DNA from: Mesorhizobium sp. STM 4661
Lineage (GTDB): Bacteria; Pseudomonadota; Alphaproteobacteria; Rhizobiales; Rhizobiaceae
Assembly: GCF_000359125.1 (NCBI RefSeq)
Contig: NZ_CAAF010000055.1
Location: forward strand, 1 to 64,000
Direction: 5' to 3'
DNA: 64,000 nucleotides
Below the pieces are notes generated by a model, which made no database searches, was not told where the DNA came from, and saw only the letters and a program-made list of their open reading frames with translations. Positions 9,004 to 16,916 of the stretch are shown piece after piece; position 1 is the stretch's first letter, and each line of letters opens with the position of its first letter. A program made the position numbers and the translations under genes.

Positions 9004-9227
9004 GGATTCCCCCGAAAGTTGAAAACGCCCCGCAAGTTGGCCAGTCTTGCGCCATATTGTCAATCGGCCGGCCATACTTTGCCGTTGGCAGAAAGGCCGC
9101 GGCCGGTTGACAGGGCTTTGCTGGGCGCACTAGAGCAATGACGCGCGAATGGTCTCTGGGCGCGGCAGTGCCGAACAAACACCAGGACAGATCAGGACGC
9201 GCACTCAAGTGATTGAAAAATCACGAC

Positions 9228-9317
9228 GGAGGGATGGCCGAGCGGTTTAAGGCACCGGTCTTGAAAACCGGCGTGGGTGCAAGCCCACCGTGGGTTCGAA
9301 TCCCACTCCCTCCGCCA
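9228..9317 (+). tRNA. tRNA-Ser (anticodon TGA)
   Basis: A complete 90-nt class II tRNA. The acceptor arms are GGAGGGA (9228-9234) and TCCCTCC (9307-9313), with an encoded CCA at 9315-9317. The anticodon stem CCGGT/ACCGG encloses loop CTTGAAA, giving anticodon TGA at 9262-9264. A long variable arm (GTGGGTGCAAGCCCAC) and a GGTTCGAATCC T-arm confirm serine identity. No integrase or duplicated 3' end is visible next to it. Confidence 0.97.
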
Positions 9318-9637
9318 TTTAGGCGTTGTAAGGAATTGATTTAAAACGAATTTTGCGACTTGTAAGGTTTAGTCCTAAGCATATTTCCTAATGCAGCGGA
9401 GTCCTCATATGCCGCGTCCGATATTCGGGGCCATGGTATGGCCACTCTACCTGACTGGATAGACGTGATGTTCGATACCCCCGGACGGTCAAGCCGGGCC
9501 TTGTCGCTGCCGTAAAGCATCTGCGCGGGTGACCTGCGCCACCGCCCCGCTACAGGATTTCCGCGACGCGGACTAGGTGCGTTCCTTGTTTCGCGCCGAC
9601 ATCCCATTTAGCCTAATTTGGTTTCAGGGGGGCAGGC
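9318..9637. other. Gene-poor stretch after tRNA-Ser
   Basis: About 320 bp between the tRNA and the first accessory ORF. A reverse open frame of 88 codons exists but has no recognisable family or ribosome site. I see no attachment-site duplication, terminator or RNA gene that I can support. Confidence 0.4.
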
Positions 9638-9772
9638 ATGCGTCACAATCCGGAAGACAATCGGCGATCAGCCACCGGAAGCACATTGGCCATCGGGCTT
9701 TTGATATTGGGTGTACTCCTGGCAGGATGCACAACTGCATCAACTAGCGGAAAAGACGGGTGCCTGCGCTGA
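9638..9772 (+). CDS. Small putative lipoprotein (44 residues)
   Basis: A 44-residue reading frame starting MRHNPEDNRRS with a basic N-terminus, a hydrophobic core (TLAIGLLILGVL) and a lipobox LLAGC, followed by a short Thr/Ser-rich tail. This is the layout of a very small lipoprotein. A GGGGGGCAGG run precedes the ATG by a few bases. Its stop overlaps the next ORF by 13 bases in another frame, so either the two are translationally coupled or this is the intact 5' end of a once longer gene that has frameshifted. No known family is recognised. Confidence 0.45.
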   Translation: MRHNPEDNRRSATGSTLAIGLLILGVLLAGCTTASTSGKDGCLR

Positions 9773-10218
9773 CCGCCCAGACCGATTATCGTGCCACTGT
9801 GATTTTTGTTTTCCTGTGGCTAGCTGCGTTGGCGTGGACCGGCGTGAACACCCTTCTCAACCGCCAAGCCGCAGGTACGGTGATCTACGAGACAACTGAG
9901 TACCGATGTATTGCCGCTGCCACCGGCAAAACGGTACAAGTTAAGTGGAGCACTCTTCGCAATCTGCGATATCCCAGCACCGGCTTTACTGTCGGGACGA
10001 TCGTCGAAAAGCAAGGCATGAACTGCATCTCTGACGGAGGTGCGGTCTCGTATGCCATGCTCCCATTGTCTGAAGGCACTGCACTCTCTGCCGTTCGCAT
10101 AAAGGGCGGAGAGGTGAAGGTTGAGTTCCGGCGCGGCCAGTGGGCTGACGTTACGGACGCCGCAGGGACCGAGACGTGGCGCAATGACGGCGATGGCTAT
10201 CACAGGATTATCCCGTAA
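9760..10218 (+). CDS. Hypothetical protein with one N-terminal membrane segment
   Basis: A 152-residue protein starting from a GTG codon inside the end of the small lipoprotein ORF. Residues 13-32 (TVIFVFLWLAALAWTGV) form one likely transmembrane or signal-anchor helix, followed by a soluble region with two cysteines (EYRCIAAATGK and KQGMNCISDG) that could pair outside the cytoplasm. No family is recognised. Position downstream of tRNA-Ser and lack of conserved neighbours suggest accessory DNA. Start and expression are uncertain. Confidence 0.5.
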   Translation: MPALTAQTDYRATVIFVFLWLAALAWTGVNTLLNRQAAGTVIYETTEYRCIAAATGKTVQVKWSTLRNLRYPSTGFTVGTIVEKQGMNCISDGGAVSYAMLPLSEGTALSAVRIKGGEVKVEFRRGQWADVTDAAGTETWRNDGDGYHRIIP

Positions 10219-10317
10219 TGCGTCTTGATGGCGGCATTTTTCTTTTTTGACCCCTGGTAGATTTGACCGATCGCTGCTCTGGGCAGCGCGGGCATCCAAG
10301 CGGCATGAACTGCAATA

Positions 10318-10380
10318 GAAGTAAGCCGGCTTGGCGATCCTACCGCCGGCCTCCTCGACACCGCGCTGGATCTCCTCAAA
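10318..10380 (-). pseudogene. VOC gene remnant 2 (fragment)
   Basis: Read on the minus strand this piece gives IQRGVEEAGGRIAKPAYF, closely matching IQRRVEEAGGKIVKPAYSF of the intact VOC protein encoded at 11593-11949. The rest of the gene is absent on both sides. It is the shorter of two decayed copies of that gene's 3' portion. Confidence 0.7.
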
Positions 10381-10482
10381 GGCCCGCATGCTTCGTCGTG
10401 AGCGGCACGAAAAAGTTGATTTCTCGAACTGGGAATATGCCGCTAGTCTGTAGTGCACTCTCACAAAGCTAGGAGCCATAGG

Positions 10483-10695
10483 ATGAAGACCACTATCTTA
10501 GTCGCCGCCGCTCTAGGCCTTTCGGTGTCCGGCGCCGCAGCGGAATGTGTTGGCCACACCAAAACGACGGCTTCCGTCGATCAGCAAACCAAAGTGGCAA
10601 GCATCGCGAACAGCAATACGCCGACAACCGCCGACACCGCGACTACCGCCGACACGCCGATCCTCAAAAAGGAAGACGCGAAAGAGGCGGAATAG
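10483..10695 (+). CDS. Small secreted protein (70 residues), unknown
   Basis: A 70-residue protein with a clear signal peptide (MKTTILVAAALGLSVSGAAA, cleavage before EC) and a low-complexity Thr/Ala/Asp-rich mature part (TPTTADTATTADTPI) ending in charged KKEDAKEAE. The start is chosen for the AGGAG site seven bases upstream; a longer reading adds a basic stretch without a ribosome site. A strong intrinsic terminator follows at 10822-10870. No family is recognised; such short secreted proteins are common in rhizobial genomes. Confidence 0.65.
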   Translation: MKTTILVAAALGLSVSGAAAECVGHTKTTASVDQQTKVASIANSNTPTTADTATTADTPILKKEDAKEAE

Positions 10696-10821
10696 GCGCT
10701 TCAACACGAAGCAAGCCCTGACTGACCGCCCCCACCCAGGTGGCGGGGCGTTTGACGTGGGCCGAGACTCTTTGGCTTAGACCCAAGAGCTTCATAAGTC
10801 CCGATAGCCCGCCCAAACCCT

Positions 10822-10870
10822 TCGAAAGAGGTGCCGGGCACTGCCCGGCGCCTCTTTCGATATTTTTTAG
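10822..10870 (+). terminator. Rho-independent terminator
   Basis: An 18-bp hairpin with arms TCGAAAGAGGTGCCGGGC and GCCCGGCGCCTCTTTCGA (one G-T pair) is followed by TATTTTTTAG on the plus strand. It can end transcription of the small secreted protein gene. A weaker hairpin with the same kind of position lies beside the intact VOC gene at 11552-11584. Confidence 0.8.
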
Positions 10871-10875
10871 TCTCC

Positions 10876-10980
10876 GACCACACCGCCGGCTCGTATCCGA
10901 CCGGGTCGGAGTTCCGGAAAGGTAAGCCGGCTTGGTAATCTTACAGCCGGCCTCCTCGATGCTGCGCTGGTTCTCGTCGT
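10876..10980 (-). pseudogene. VOC gene remnant 1 (3' portion)
   Basis: On the minus strand this reads NQRSIEEAGCKITKPAYL followed, after an internal deletion, by remains of the SDPDGYEPAVWS C-terminus. It matches the end of the intact VOC gene at 11593-11949 but lacks about 20 bases in the middle and all of the N-terminal half. The adjacent hairpin at 10822-10860 occupies the same relative position as the hairpin next to the intact gene, so gene end and flank were duplicated together. Confidence 0.75.
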
Positions 10981-11169
10981 TCTCGGCATTCCTCGTCCCG
11001 TTTTGGCACGATCGAATTGGCATCTGAATTGCTCGTTGAGACTCGCCAGAGTTGGGCTCGCCGATTGCAAGTCAGCGCTATTCTTCGGTCATTGTGTGAG
11101 CGCCTTCATATCAGTTTCACACACGAAGGCTTTGAATGGTGTCGACAAGCGCTGCGAAGGAGATGGAAA

Positions 11170-11376
11170 ATGGGTTTGGCCGAAAACTTGTCCGATATCG
11201 CGCTCACATTCGGTTGTCCGGACTGCTCGCATCCGACCGTAAGGAAGGGCTCCGCGCTGAGAACGATCGCCCACATCAGATGCGACGGGTGCAACGCCAA
11301 GGTGCGGATCACTTATCCGCACAAGCTGGCGATCTTCGAAAAGCACAAGCAACTGGCCGCCCGGGCCGCGTTTTGA
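11170..11376 (+). CDS. Small zinc-ribbon-like protein (68 residues)
   Basis: The protein begins MGLAENLSDIALTFGCPDC and contains two CxxC pairs, CPDC near residue 16 and CDGC near residue 40, spaced as in a zinc ribbon, with a basic C-terminus (HKLAIFEKHKQLAAR). The start is chosen because GAAGGAG lies 10 bases upstream; a longer in-frame reading is possible but lacks a site. A nucleic-acid or regulatory role is possible for such ribbons, but no family function is known to me. Confidence 0.65.
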   Translation: MGLAENLSDIALTFGCPDCSHPTVRKGSALRTIAHIRCDGCNAKVRITYPHKLAIFEKHKQLAARAAF

Positions 11377-11551
11377 TTGACTAATTGCCGGCATAGGGGC
11401 AGCGACCAACAGCACCTCGACAACGCGTTGCTTCCCGCTGAGCGCTACTTTAGCTTGTCCTTGATTTTTTCCAGCGCGTCTGTGGCGTTGCGACTGTCGG
11501 CCCACGTGCCTAACCGAATATGATTGATCGCGCGATCGGAGGTGCCGGAGC

Positions 11552-11584
11552 AAAGGGGCGTCGGATCTGGCTCGGCGCCCCTTT
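11552..11584 (-). terminator. Hairpin downstream of the VOC gene
   Basis: Nine-base arms AAAGGGGCG and CGCCCCTTT lie eight bases after the VOC stop codon on the minus strand. The following bases are only modestly T-rich, so it is a weak terminator candidate. Confidence 0.5.
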
Positions 11585-11592
11585 CCACTTCC

Positions 11593-11949
11593 TCATCTAT
11601 GGGACCACACCGCCAGCTCGTATCCGTCCGGATCGGAGAAATGGAAGCGGCGGCCGCCCGGGAAGGAGTAGGCCGGCTTGACGATCTTGCCGCCGGCCTC
11701 CTCGACGCGGCGCTGGATCTCGTCAAGCCTGTCGGCATAGAGGATCACCAGCGGACCGCCGGTCGCCCTGCTTTGGCCACCGAGAGCGAAGCCACCGGTC
11801 AGGCGGCCATCGTTGAACTCGCAATAGCCCGGTCCATAGTCCTTGAAGGACCAGTCGAAGGCCTTGCCGTAGAAGTCGCGCGAGCGCGCGATGTCGGCGA
11901 CGGAAAACTCGACATAGTCGATGCGCTTGTCGTTGCAGGATTTGGCCAT
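11593..11949 (-). CDS. VOC (glyoxalase/bleomycin resistance-like) family protein
   Basis: A 118-residue protein with the vicinal oxygen chelate layout: an N-terminal strand YVEFSVADIARSRDFYGKAF, then DRLDEIQRRVEEAGGKIVKP, and a C-terminal SDPDGYELAVWS. The family includes glyoxalases, dioxygenases and drug-binding proteins, so reaction and ligand cannot be assigned. It lies 27 bases after the SRPBCC gene and probably forms an operon with it and the AraC gene. Two decayed copies of its 3' end lie 600-1300 bp further along the plus coordinate toward tRNA-Ser. Confidence 0.88.
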   Translation of the reverse strand: MAKSCNDKRIDYVEFSVADIARSRDFYGKAFDWSFKDYGPGYCEFNDGRLTGGFALGGQSRATGGPLVILYADRLDEIQRRVEEAGGKIVKPAYSFPGGRRFHFSDPDGYELAVWSHR

Positions 11950-11976
11950 GATCTTCTCCTTTCGCGGCTTTGAAAC

Positions 11977-12375
11977 TCAGCGTTCGAGCAATGCTTTCAG
12001 GGCGTGGAGGTCGCGCCCCACCGCGGCGGCGTCGGCGGCGAATGTCTCGTCCTTCATTTCAGGCGCTTTCAGAAGCGTGAACATGACTTCCGCGCCGGTC
12101 CCGTTGGGAACCACGCGCACCGCATTGCGGGTTTCCTTTTCCTCGATAAAGACGATGTGATCGAGGACACCGAATTCGTTGGGCCGGGAGAAACGGATGC
12201 GGATGAGCCGGCCGTCCGGGTCCTCCGCTGTCCACTCCTCGCCCGATTGCTCGAAGCGCCTGCCGAGACCTGCCGCCCAACGCTGGAAGTTCTCCGGGAT
12301 GGAGGCGAAGTCGTAGACTTCGCGCCAGTCCCGGTCGATGGACACGGGGATGATGCGGGATTTGTAGATGGTCAT
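11977..12375 (-). CDS. SRPBCC domain protein
   Basis: A 132-residue START-like protein starting MTIYKSRIIPVSIDRDWREV, with the pattern of an SRPBCC ligand-binding fold (VYDFASIPENFQRWAAGLG ... GTGAEVMFTLLKAPEM). The start is set at this ATG because an AGGAGGCAGAT site precedes it; the open frame continues upstream into the AraC gene without similarity. Such proteins bind hydrophobic ligands or act in polyketide and stress responses. Its gene sits between the AraC regulator and the VOC gene on the same strand. Confidence 0.85.
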   Translation of the reverse strand: MTIYKSRIIPVSIDRDWREVYDFASIPENFQRWAAGLGRRFEQSGEEWTAEDPDGRLIRIRFSRPNEFGVLDHIVFIEEKETRNAVRVVPNGTGAEVMFTLLKAPEMKDETFAADAAAVGRDLHALKALLER

Positions 12376-12442
12376 ATCTGCCTCCTTCGAATGAAGGCAG
12401 ACTAGGCAGACATTACGGTGGCGTATTGAACAAAACGGCCAG

Positions 12443-13222
12443 TCAGGCGCCGAGCTGCCGCAGAACCGCCGCGGGCGAAAAACCCGACAGGCGCCGCACC
12501 TCGCGGGTAAGGTGCGCCTGGTCGCTATGGCCTGCTTCGAAAGCGAGACCGGCAAGGCGTTCGCCGCCGGACCGCCGCGCCAGGCTCAGGAACCGCTGGA
12601 AGCGGAGAATGCGGTCTAGCGTCTTCGGCCCATAGCCGAAAGCCTCCTGGCAGCGGCGGCGGAGCGTTCGCGGGCTGACGTCCAGCCGGTCGAGGATCAC
12701 CGCCATGCCCGGACCGGCGGATTCGGTTTTCAGCGCGTTGAAGGCAAATCCCATGTCCGGAGGCGGCGGCTCGACATCGGGCGCGCGCCCGGAGAGTGCC
12801 CCTTCCATCACCCGCATCCGCTCCGTCGTGGAAGACGCATCGCCAATTCTGTGGGCGATCTCGCGCGCCGGCTTTCCCCAGAAGTGGCTGAGCGCCACCC
12901 GCTCGCCGACGATCTCCGTCATTGGCAGGCCGAGCCACCGGCTAGCCGCACCCGGCCGGAAGCGGGCGCCGATCACGGTGCAACCGGGTGTCAGTGCTGA
13001 GAGGGCAACGGCAACGTCGGGACCCGCTACGACCAGCTCGCCGTCGATCCAGGTGATGTCGACGCAGCCGTCCGGGACCACGGCCGACAGCCCTCCTCCC
13101 TCCAGTCGCACCGCATTGGACCAGACACACTGGAAATGTCCTTCGAGTGCGGCCGCAGGATCGAACTCGCGGTAGTCCCCGATCGCCCCGGAAAGGACGG
13201 GTGTGTCGGCATCAGACGTCAC
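12443..13222 (-). CDS. AraC family transcriptional regulator
   Basis: A 259-residue regulator with an N-terminal ligand-binding half (HFQCVWSN ... VVPDGCVDITWIDGEL, as in the DUF6597 group) and a C-terminal double helix-turn-helix (DVSPRTLRRRCQEAFGYGPKTLDRILRFQRFL ending SGFSPAAVLRQLG). It is 67 bp upstream of the SRPBCC and VOC genes on the same strand and likely controls them, an inference from position. No operator could be defined. Confidence 0.9.
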   Translation of the reverse strand: MTSDADTPVLSGAIGDYREFDPAAALEGHFQCVWSNAVRLEGGGLSAVVPDGCVDITWIDGELVVAGPDVAVALSALTPGCTVIGARFRPGAASRWLGLPMTEIVGERVALSHFWGKPAREIAHRIGDASSTTERMRVMEGALSGRAPDVEPPPPDMGFAFNALKTESAGPGMAVILDRLDVSPRTLRRRCQEAFGYGPKTLDRILRFQRFLSLARRSGGERLAGLAFEAGHSDQAHLTREVRRLSGFSPAAVLRQLGA

Positions 13223-13496
13223 GAGCCTCTCCCGTGAGGAATACTTTCGGCGGCGTTCTTCGGCCCCGCACCTAATCTATTGCCGTTGCGGCTTGCATCA
13301 ACCCTACCCTGCGCCGGATCCGCCATTTGCCGTCGATTCCCCGCCATCCCGCGACATAGCGGCCGATTGCTGCATGGCGCGGCAGTGAAAATTCGCCAGG
13401 CGCCCCCCCGTTCACGGCATCTTCATCGTTCACGGGTTCGTCTCCGGGACGGCATGCGGTTGATTTTTCCGCTGGAATATGGTGCTTCTCCCGGCC

Positions 13497-13886
13497 ATGA
13501 AGAAGCTGTGTCTAACCGTCCTGGCATCAGCAACGCTGGCTTTGCCAGCCAATGCCATGGACAGCGCGTTGCGCGCCGGCCTGTTGAAACTTGACCCGCA
13601 AACCCGGCTCGAACAGCGATGCGACGCTGAAGTGCTCGACCGGATCAGCCACGACGATCACAAATACAAGGCCGATCGCGTCGTCGCCTACGCGTTTGCG
13701 ACGCCCGAAATGGCCCCCGATGCAATCAGGAGCCCAGGGGCTGCCTTTCGCAGCAAGGGGCAATGGTACCGGCTGAAATTCAAGTGCCAGACGGCACCGG
13801 ACCATATGCAGGTTCTGGATTTTCGCTATCGGATCGGCGAGGAGATTCCGCAAACCGATTGGGCGAAATACAATCTCTACGACTAA
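13497..13886 (+). CDS. DUF930 domain-containing exported protein
   Basis: A 129-residue protein with a signal peptide (MKKLCLTVLASATLALPANA) and a DUF930-type mature region (LDPQTRLEQRCDAEVLDRI ... KGQWYRLKFKCQTAPDHMQVLDF), including two conserved cysteines likely to be disulphide bonded. The ATG at the signal peptide is preferred to one six codons upstream. DUF930 proteins are common in Rhizobiales and have no established function. Confidence 0.85.
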   Translation: MKKLCLTVLASATLALPANAMDSALRAGLLKLDPQTRLEQRCDAEVLDRISHDDHKYKADRVVAYAFATPEMAPDAIRSPGAAFRSKGQWYRLKFKCQTAPDHMQVLDFRYRIGEEIPQTDWAKYNLYD

Positions 13887-14084
13887 AGCGCCGCGTCCTG
13901 GGCGCGCAATTTGAATCTAAGCTTCGTGCTTTTGCCGGCCGCCGGCTCAGGCCATTGCCGCCACGATCAGGAAGTTTGCTGACCTTGTCCCCAGACAGTC
14001 TCTTGACGTGCGGGAACCATACACGTTAGGGCGTCCTGACAATCGACGCGAACGATCGGCGAACAAGCAAGGGGCCTCCAGTCG

Positions 14085-14771
14085 ATGGAAATTTTCACTG
14101 CCGCGGGCTTCTCGGCCCTGCTCCAGGTCATCGCCATCGACCTTGTCCTTGCCGGAGACAACGCCATCGTCATCGGCCTTGCCGCGGCGGGCCTGCCTGC
14201 CGACCAGCGCAAGAAGGCGATTCTCGTCGGCATCGCCGCGGCCACCGTGCTTCGCATCTTCTTCGCTCTGATCACGCAGTGGCTGCTGGCCATCGGCCCC
14301 ATTCTCCTCATCGCCGGCGGCCTGCTGCTGCTTTGGGTGTGCTGGAAGATGTGGCGCGAGCTGCGTGTCACCCACGAGCAGGAGCATGATGCGACGGAAT
14401 CGCTGTCCAATGCCGAGTACGGCAAAGACGGAACGATAGCCGACAAGGGACCGCGCAAGACCTTCGCTCAGGCGGCGTGGCAGATCGTCATTGCCGACGT
14501 GTCAATGTCTCTCGACAACGTCCTTGCTGTCGCCGGGGCCGCGATGGACCATCCGACGGTCCTGATCATCGGCCTGGCGCTGTCGATTGCGCTGATGGGT
14601 TTTGCTGCTTCGTTTGTCGCACGCCTCCTGCACAAGTACCGCTGGATTGCCTATATCGGCCTCGTGATCATCCTTTACGTCGCGGTGAAGATGTTTCTGG
14701 ATGGTGCCGTGCAGCAGTTCCCCGAACGGTTCGCGTTCCTGGCGCCCTGGTTCGGACCGGGCGGTCAATGA
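14085..14771 (+). CDS. TerC family integral membrane protein
   Basis: A 228-residue protein with about seven hydrophobic helices and the two family motifs with buried aspartates: LVLAGDNAIVIGLA near residue 20 and SMSLDNVLAVAGAA near residue 142. TerC relatives export manganese or support metal homeostasis and tellurite resistance. A short charged loop (HEQEHDATESLSNAEYGKDG) separates the halves. AAGGGG precedes the ATG. No manganese riboswitch is visible upstream. A perfect palindrome follows the gene at 14784-14807. Confidence 0.92.
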   Translation: MEIFTAAGFSALLQVIAIDLVLAGDNAIVIGLAAAGLPADQRKKAILVGIAAATVLRIFFALITQWLLAIGPILLIAGGLLLLWVCWKMWRELRVTHEQEHDATESLSNAEYGKDGTIADKGPRKTFAQAAWQIVIADVSMSLDNVLAVAGAAMDHPTVLIIGLALSIALMGFAASFVARLLHKYRWIAYIGLVIILYVAVKMFLDGAVQQFPERFAFLAPWFGPGGQ

Positions 14772-14783
14772 GCCCGGTCCCTT

Positions 14784-14807
14784 GCAGTGCGGGCCCGCCC
14801 GCACTGC
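14784..14807. terminator. Palindrome after terC-like gene
   Basis: GCAGTGCGGG and CCCGCACTGC flank a four-base loop, giving a perfect 10-bp stem 12 bases after the TerC gene stop. No T-tract follows, so it may be a Rho-dependent end or an mRNA-stabilising hairpin. Confidence 0.5.
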
Positions 14808-14909
14808 GCCAAGCCATTCGCCGGTTTGCTTGATTGTGGAACTGTGCTATTGCGCCGCGCAAGTTAAGCTCCTGCAAGAGTTCAAAAAGACCGATATCTA
14901 TTGACTTCC

Positions 14910-14935
14910 GGGCCGGACCTCAGGGTTTCCGGCCC
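14910..14935 (+). promoter_or_regulatory. Hairpin in the rimO leader
   Basis: Arms GGGCCGGA and TCCGGCCC with a 10-base loop lie 19 bases before the rimO start. It could be a leader attenuator or merely the end of upstream transcription; there is no T-run. Confidence 0.35.
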
Positions 14936-14954
14936 GTATCCATTGGAACCGCAC

Positions 14955-16268
14955 ATGTCCGCCCCTCGCGTCAGTTTCGTCAGTCTAGGTTGCCCGAAGG
15001 CCCTGGTGGATTCGGAGCGCATCATCACGCGCCTGCGCGCCGAAGGCTACGAGATCGCGCGCAAGCATGACGGCGCCGATCTTGTCGTCGTCAACACTTG
15101 CGGCTTCCTCGATTCCGCGCGCGACGAGTCGCTCAACGCCATCGGCTCCGCCCTTTCGGAGAATGGCAGGGTCATCGTCACCGGCTGTCTCGGCGCCGAA
15201 CCGGACGTCATTCGCGAAAAGCACCCCAACGTTCTCGCCATCACTGGCCCTCAGGCCTACGAGAGCGTGATGGCCGCCGTGCATCAGGCGGCGCCGCCGA
15301 GCCACGACCCCTATATCGATCTCTTGCCGCCGCAGGGCGTCAAGCTCACCCCGCGCCACTACGCCTATCTCAAGATTTCGGAAGGCTGCAACAATCGCTG
15401 CACCTTCTGCATCATTCCCGCCTTGCGTGGCGATCTCGTCTCACGGCCGGCGGCCGACGTTCTGCGCGAGGCCGAGAAGCTGGCCAAGGCCGGTGTCAAG
15501 GAGATCCTGGTCATTTCGCAGGACACCAGCGCCTATGGCATCGACATCAAGTACCAGGCCAGCCAGTTCGGCGACCGCGAGGTGCGGGCGAAATTCCTCG
15601 ATCTGTCGGAAGAACTCGGCAAGCTCGGCGTCTGGGTGCGCATGCACTATGTCTACCCCTACCCGCATGTCGCTGATGTCATCCCGCTGATGGCCGAAGG
15701 GAAGATCCTTCCCTATCTGGACATTCCATTCCAGCATGCCTCACCGCAGGTGCTCAAGAACATGCGCCGGCCGGCGCATGGCGAAAAGACGCTCGAGCGC
15801 ATTCGCGGCTGGCGCGAAGTGTGCCCGGACCTTGCCATCCGTTCCACCTTCATCGTCGGCTTTCCCGGTGAGACGGATGACGATTTCGAGATGCTGCTCG
15901 ACTGGCTGGACGAGGCCAGGATCGACCGCGCCGGCTGTTTCAAATACGAGCCGGTCAGGGGCGCTCGCTCCAACGAACTCGGCCTCGAACAGGTCCCGCA
16001 GGAGATCAAGGAAGCGCGCTGGCACCGCTTCATGCAGCGCCAGCAAAAGATTTCGGCAACGCAGCTCGCCAAAAAAATCGGCAAGCGCCTGCCGGTCCTG
16101 ATCGACGAGGCGCATGGTACCTCGGCCAAGGGCCGCACCAAATACGACGCGCCCGAGATCGACGGCTCGGTGCATATCCAGTCGCGGCGGCCGATGCGCG
16201 CCGGCGACATCGTCACCGTCAAGATCGATCGCGCCGACGCTTATGATCTTTATGGCTTGGCCGTTTGA
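14955..16268 (+). CDS. rimO: Ribosomal protein S12 methylthiotransferase RimO
   Basis: A 437-residue radical-SAM enzyme that adds a methylthio group to an aspartate of ribosomal protein S12. The N-terminal UPF0004 domain starts VSFVSLGCPKALVDSERI with further cluster cysteines in VVNTCGFLDSAR and VTGCLGAEP. The radical-SAM triad is SEGCNNRCTFC near residue 150. A TRAM domain closes the protein (VLIDEAHG ... GDIVTVKIDRADAYDLYG). The start at MSAPRVSF is preferred over one 18 codons upstream because it fits the family length. Confidence 0.96.
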   Translation: MSAPRVSFVSLGCPKALVDSERIITRLRAEGYEIARKHDGADLVVVNTCGFLDSARDESLNAIGSALSENGRVIVTGCLGAEPDVIREKHPNVLAITGPQAYESVMAAVHQAAPPSHDPYIDLLPPQGVKLTPRHYAYLKISEGCNNRCTFCIIPALRGDLVSRPAADVLREAEKLAKAGVKEILVISQDTSAYGIDIKYQASQFGDREVRAKFLDLSEELGKLGVWVRMHYVYPYPHVADVIPLMAEGKILPYLDIPFQHASPQVLKNMRRPAHGEKTLERIRGWREVCPDLAIRSTFIVGFPGETDDDFEMLLDWLDEARIDRAGCFKYEPVRGARSNELGLEQVPQEIKEARWHRFMQRQQKISATQLAKKIGKRLPVLIDEAHGTSAKGRTKYDAPEIDGSVHIQSRRPMRAGDIVTVKIDRADAYDLYGLAV

Positions 16269-16276
16269 CGGCTAAT

Positions 16277-16729
16277 ATGCGAAATCCAAGCAAATCCAGT
16301 GCGGTCAATAAGGAATTTTTTGACCGTGTAAAACCGATCATGGAATCGTGGGGGCTATCAAAGCACCCGAATCCAACGTCTTACTTTGGTCGAAGCAGTC
16401 ACGGATTCAGGTATGATTTTGCGGACCTGAGCAACAATAATGACATTAAGATAGCGGCATTTTATATCTTAGATCGGAGCGGCCCTTCGCTATGGATAAA
16501 GGGGCTTCGCTTGAATCGTGGACTTCATGACAGTGCAGACCTGCCAATAATATTTGACAGTCTGGACGGCGTCTTCACACTTGAGAGAAAATGGTCAATA
16601 CTCCGGCCATTAAATGTTAGATTTGAATTTTACAAAAAAGGTAACGATTCCAACGAATCGGCCGCATCTCGAATCATGGATGTTGTCGTAAGCGAGATAC
16701 CTAAACTAAGAAACTACTTATACGGCTAA
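16277..16729 (+). CDS. AT-rich hypothetical protein
   Basis: A 150-residue protein starting eight bases after the rimO stop. Base composition is clearly lower in GC than its neighbours, with AT-ending codons and runs such as TTTTATATC and TTTACAAAAAAGG, pointing to horizontal acquisition. The sequence (EFFDRVKPIMESWGLSKH ... FRYDFADLSNNNDIKIAAF ... RPLNVRFEFYKKGND) has no family I recognise and no signal peptide or membrane segment. No clear ribosome site precedes the ATG. Fold and function are unknown. Confidence 0.6.
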   Translation: MRNPSKSSAVNKEFFDRVKPIMESWGLSKHPNPTSYFGRSSHGFRYDFADLSNNNDIKIAAFYILDRSGPSLWIKGLRLNRGLHDSADLPIIFDSLDGVFTLERKWSILRPLNVRFEFYKKGNDSNESAASRIMDVVVSEIPKLRNYLYG

Positions 16730-16869
16730 TTTGCCAGGCCAAGTACTGCCGAGTGCCAAACGGCACCCTAAGTCGAGCATGATGGCCCCGCTTACGGTTG
16801 TTAAAAAACCAGAATGCCGCCGATTTTGACGGCATTCAAATTGATGGGTTGTTGCCAACCGGCGGAATG

Positions 16870-16897
16870 AAAAAGGGCGCCATGTGGCGCCCTTTTT
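16870..16897. terminator. Bidirectional intrinsic terminator
   Basis: Arms AAAAAGGGCGC and GCGCCCTTTTT with loop CATGTG. It has T-tracts on both strands and ends the BMP transporter operon on the minus strand; it could also stop plus-strand transcription from the rimO side. Confidence 0.85.
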
Positions 16898-16916
16898 GTC
16901 TCGCGTTTCCTAGGGC

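Noticed and set aside
9228..10218. Integrative element at tRNA-Ser
   Set aside because: The neighbourhood looks accessory, but I see no integrase, no duplicated tRNA 3' end and no mobility gene.
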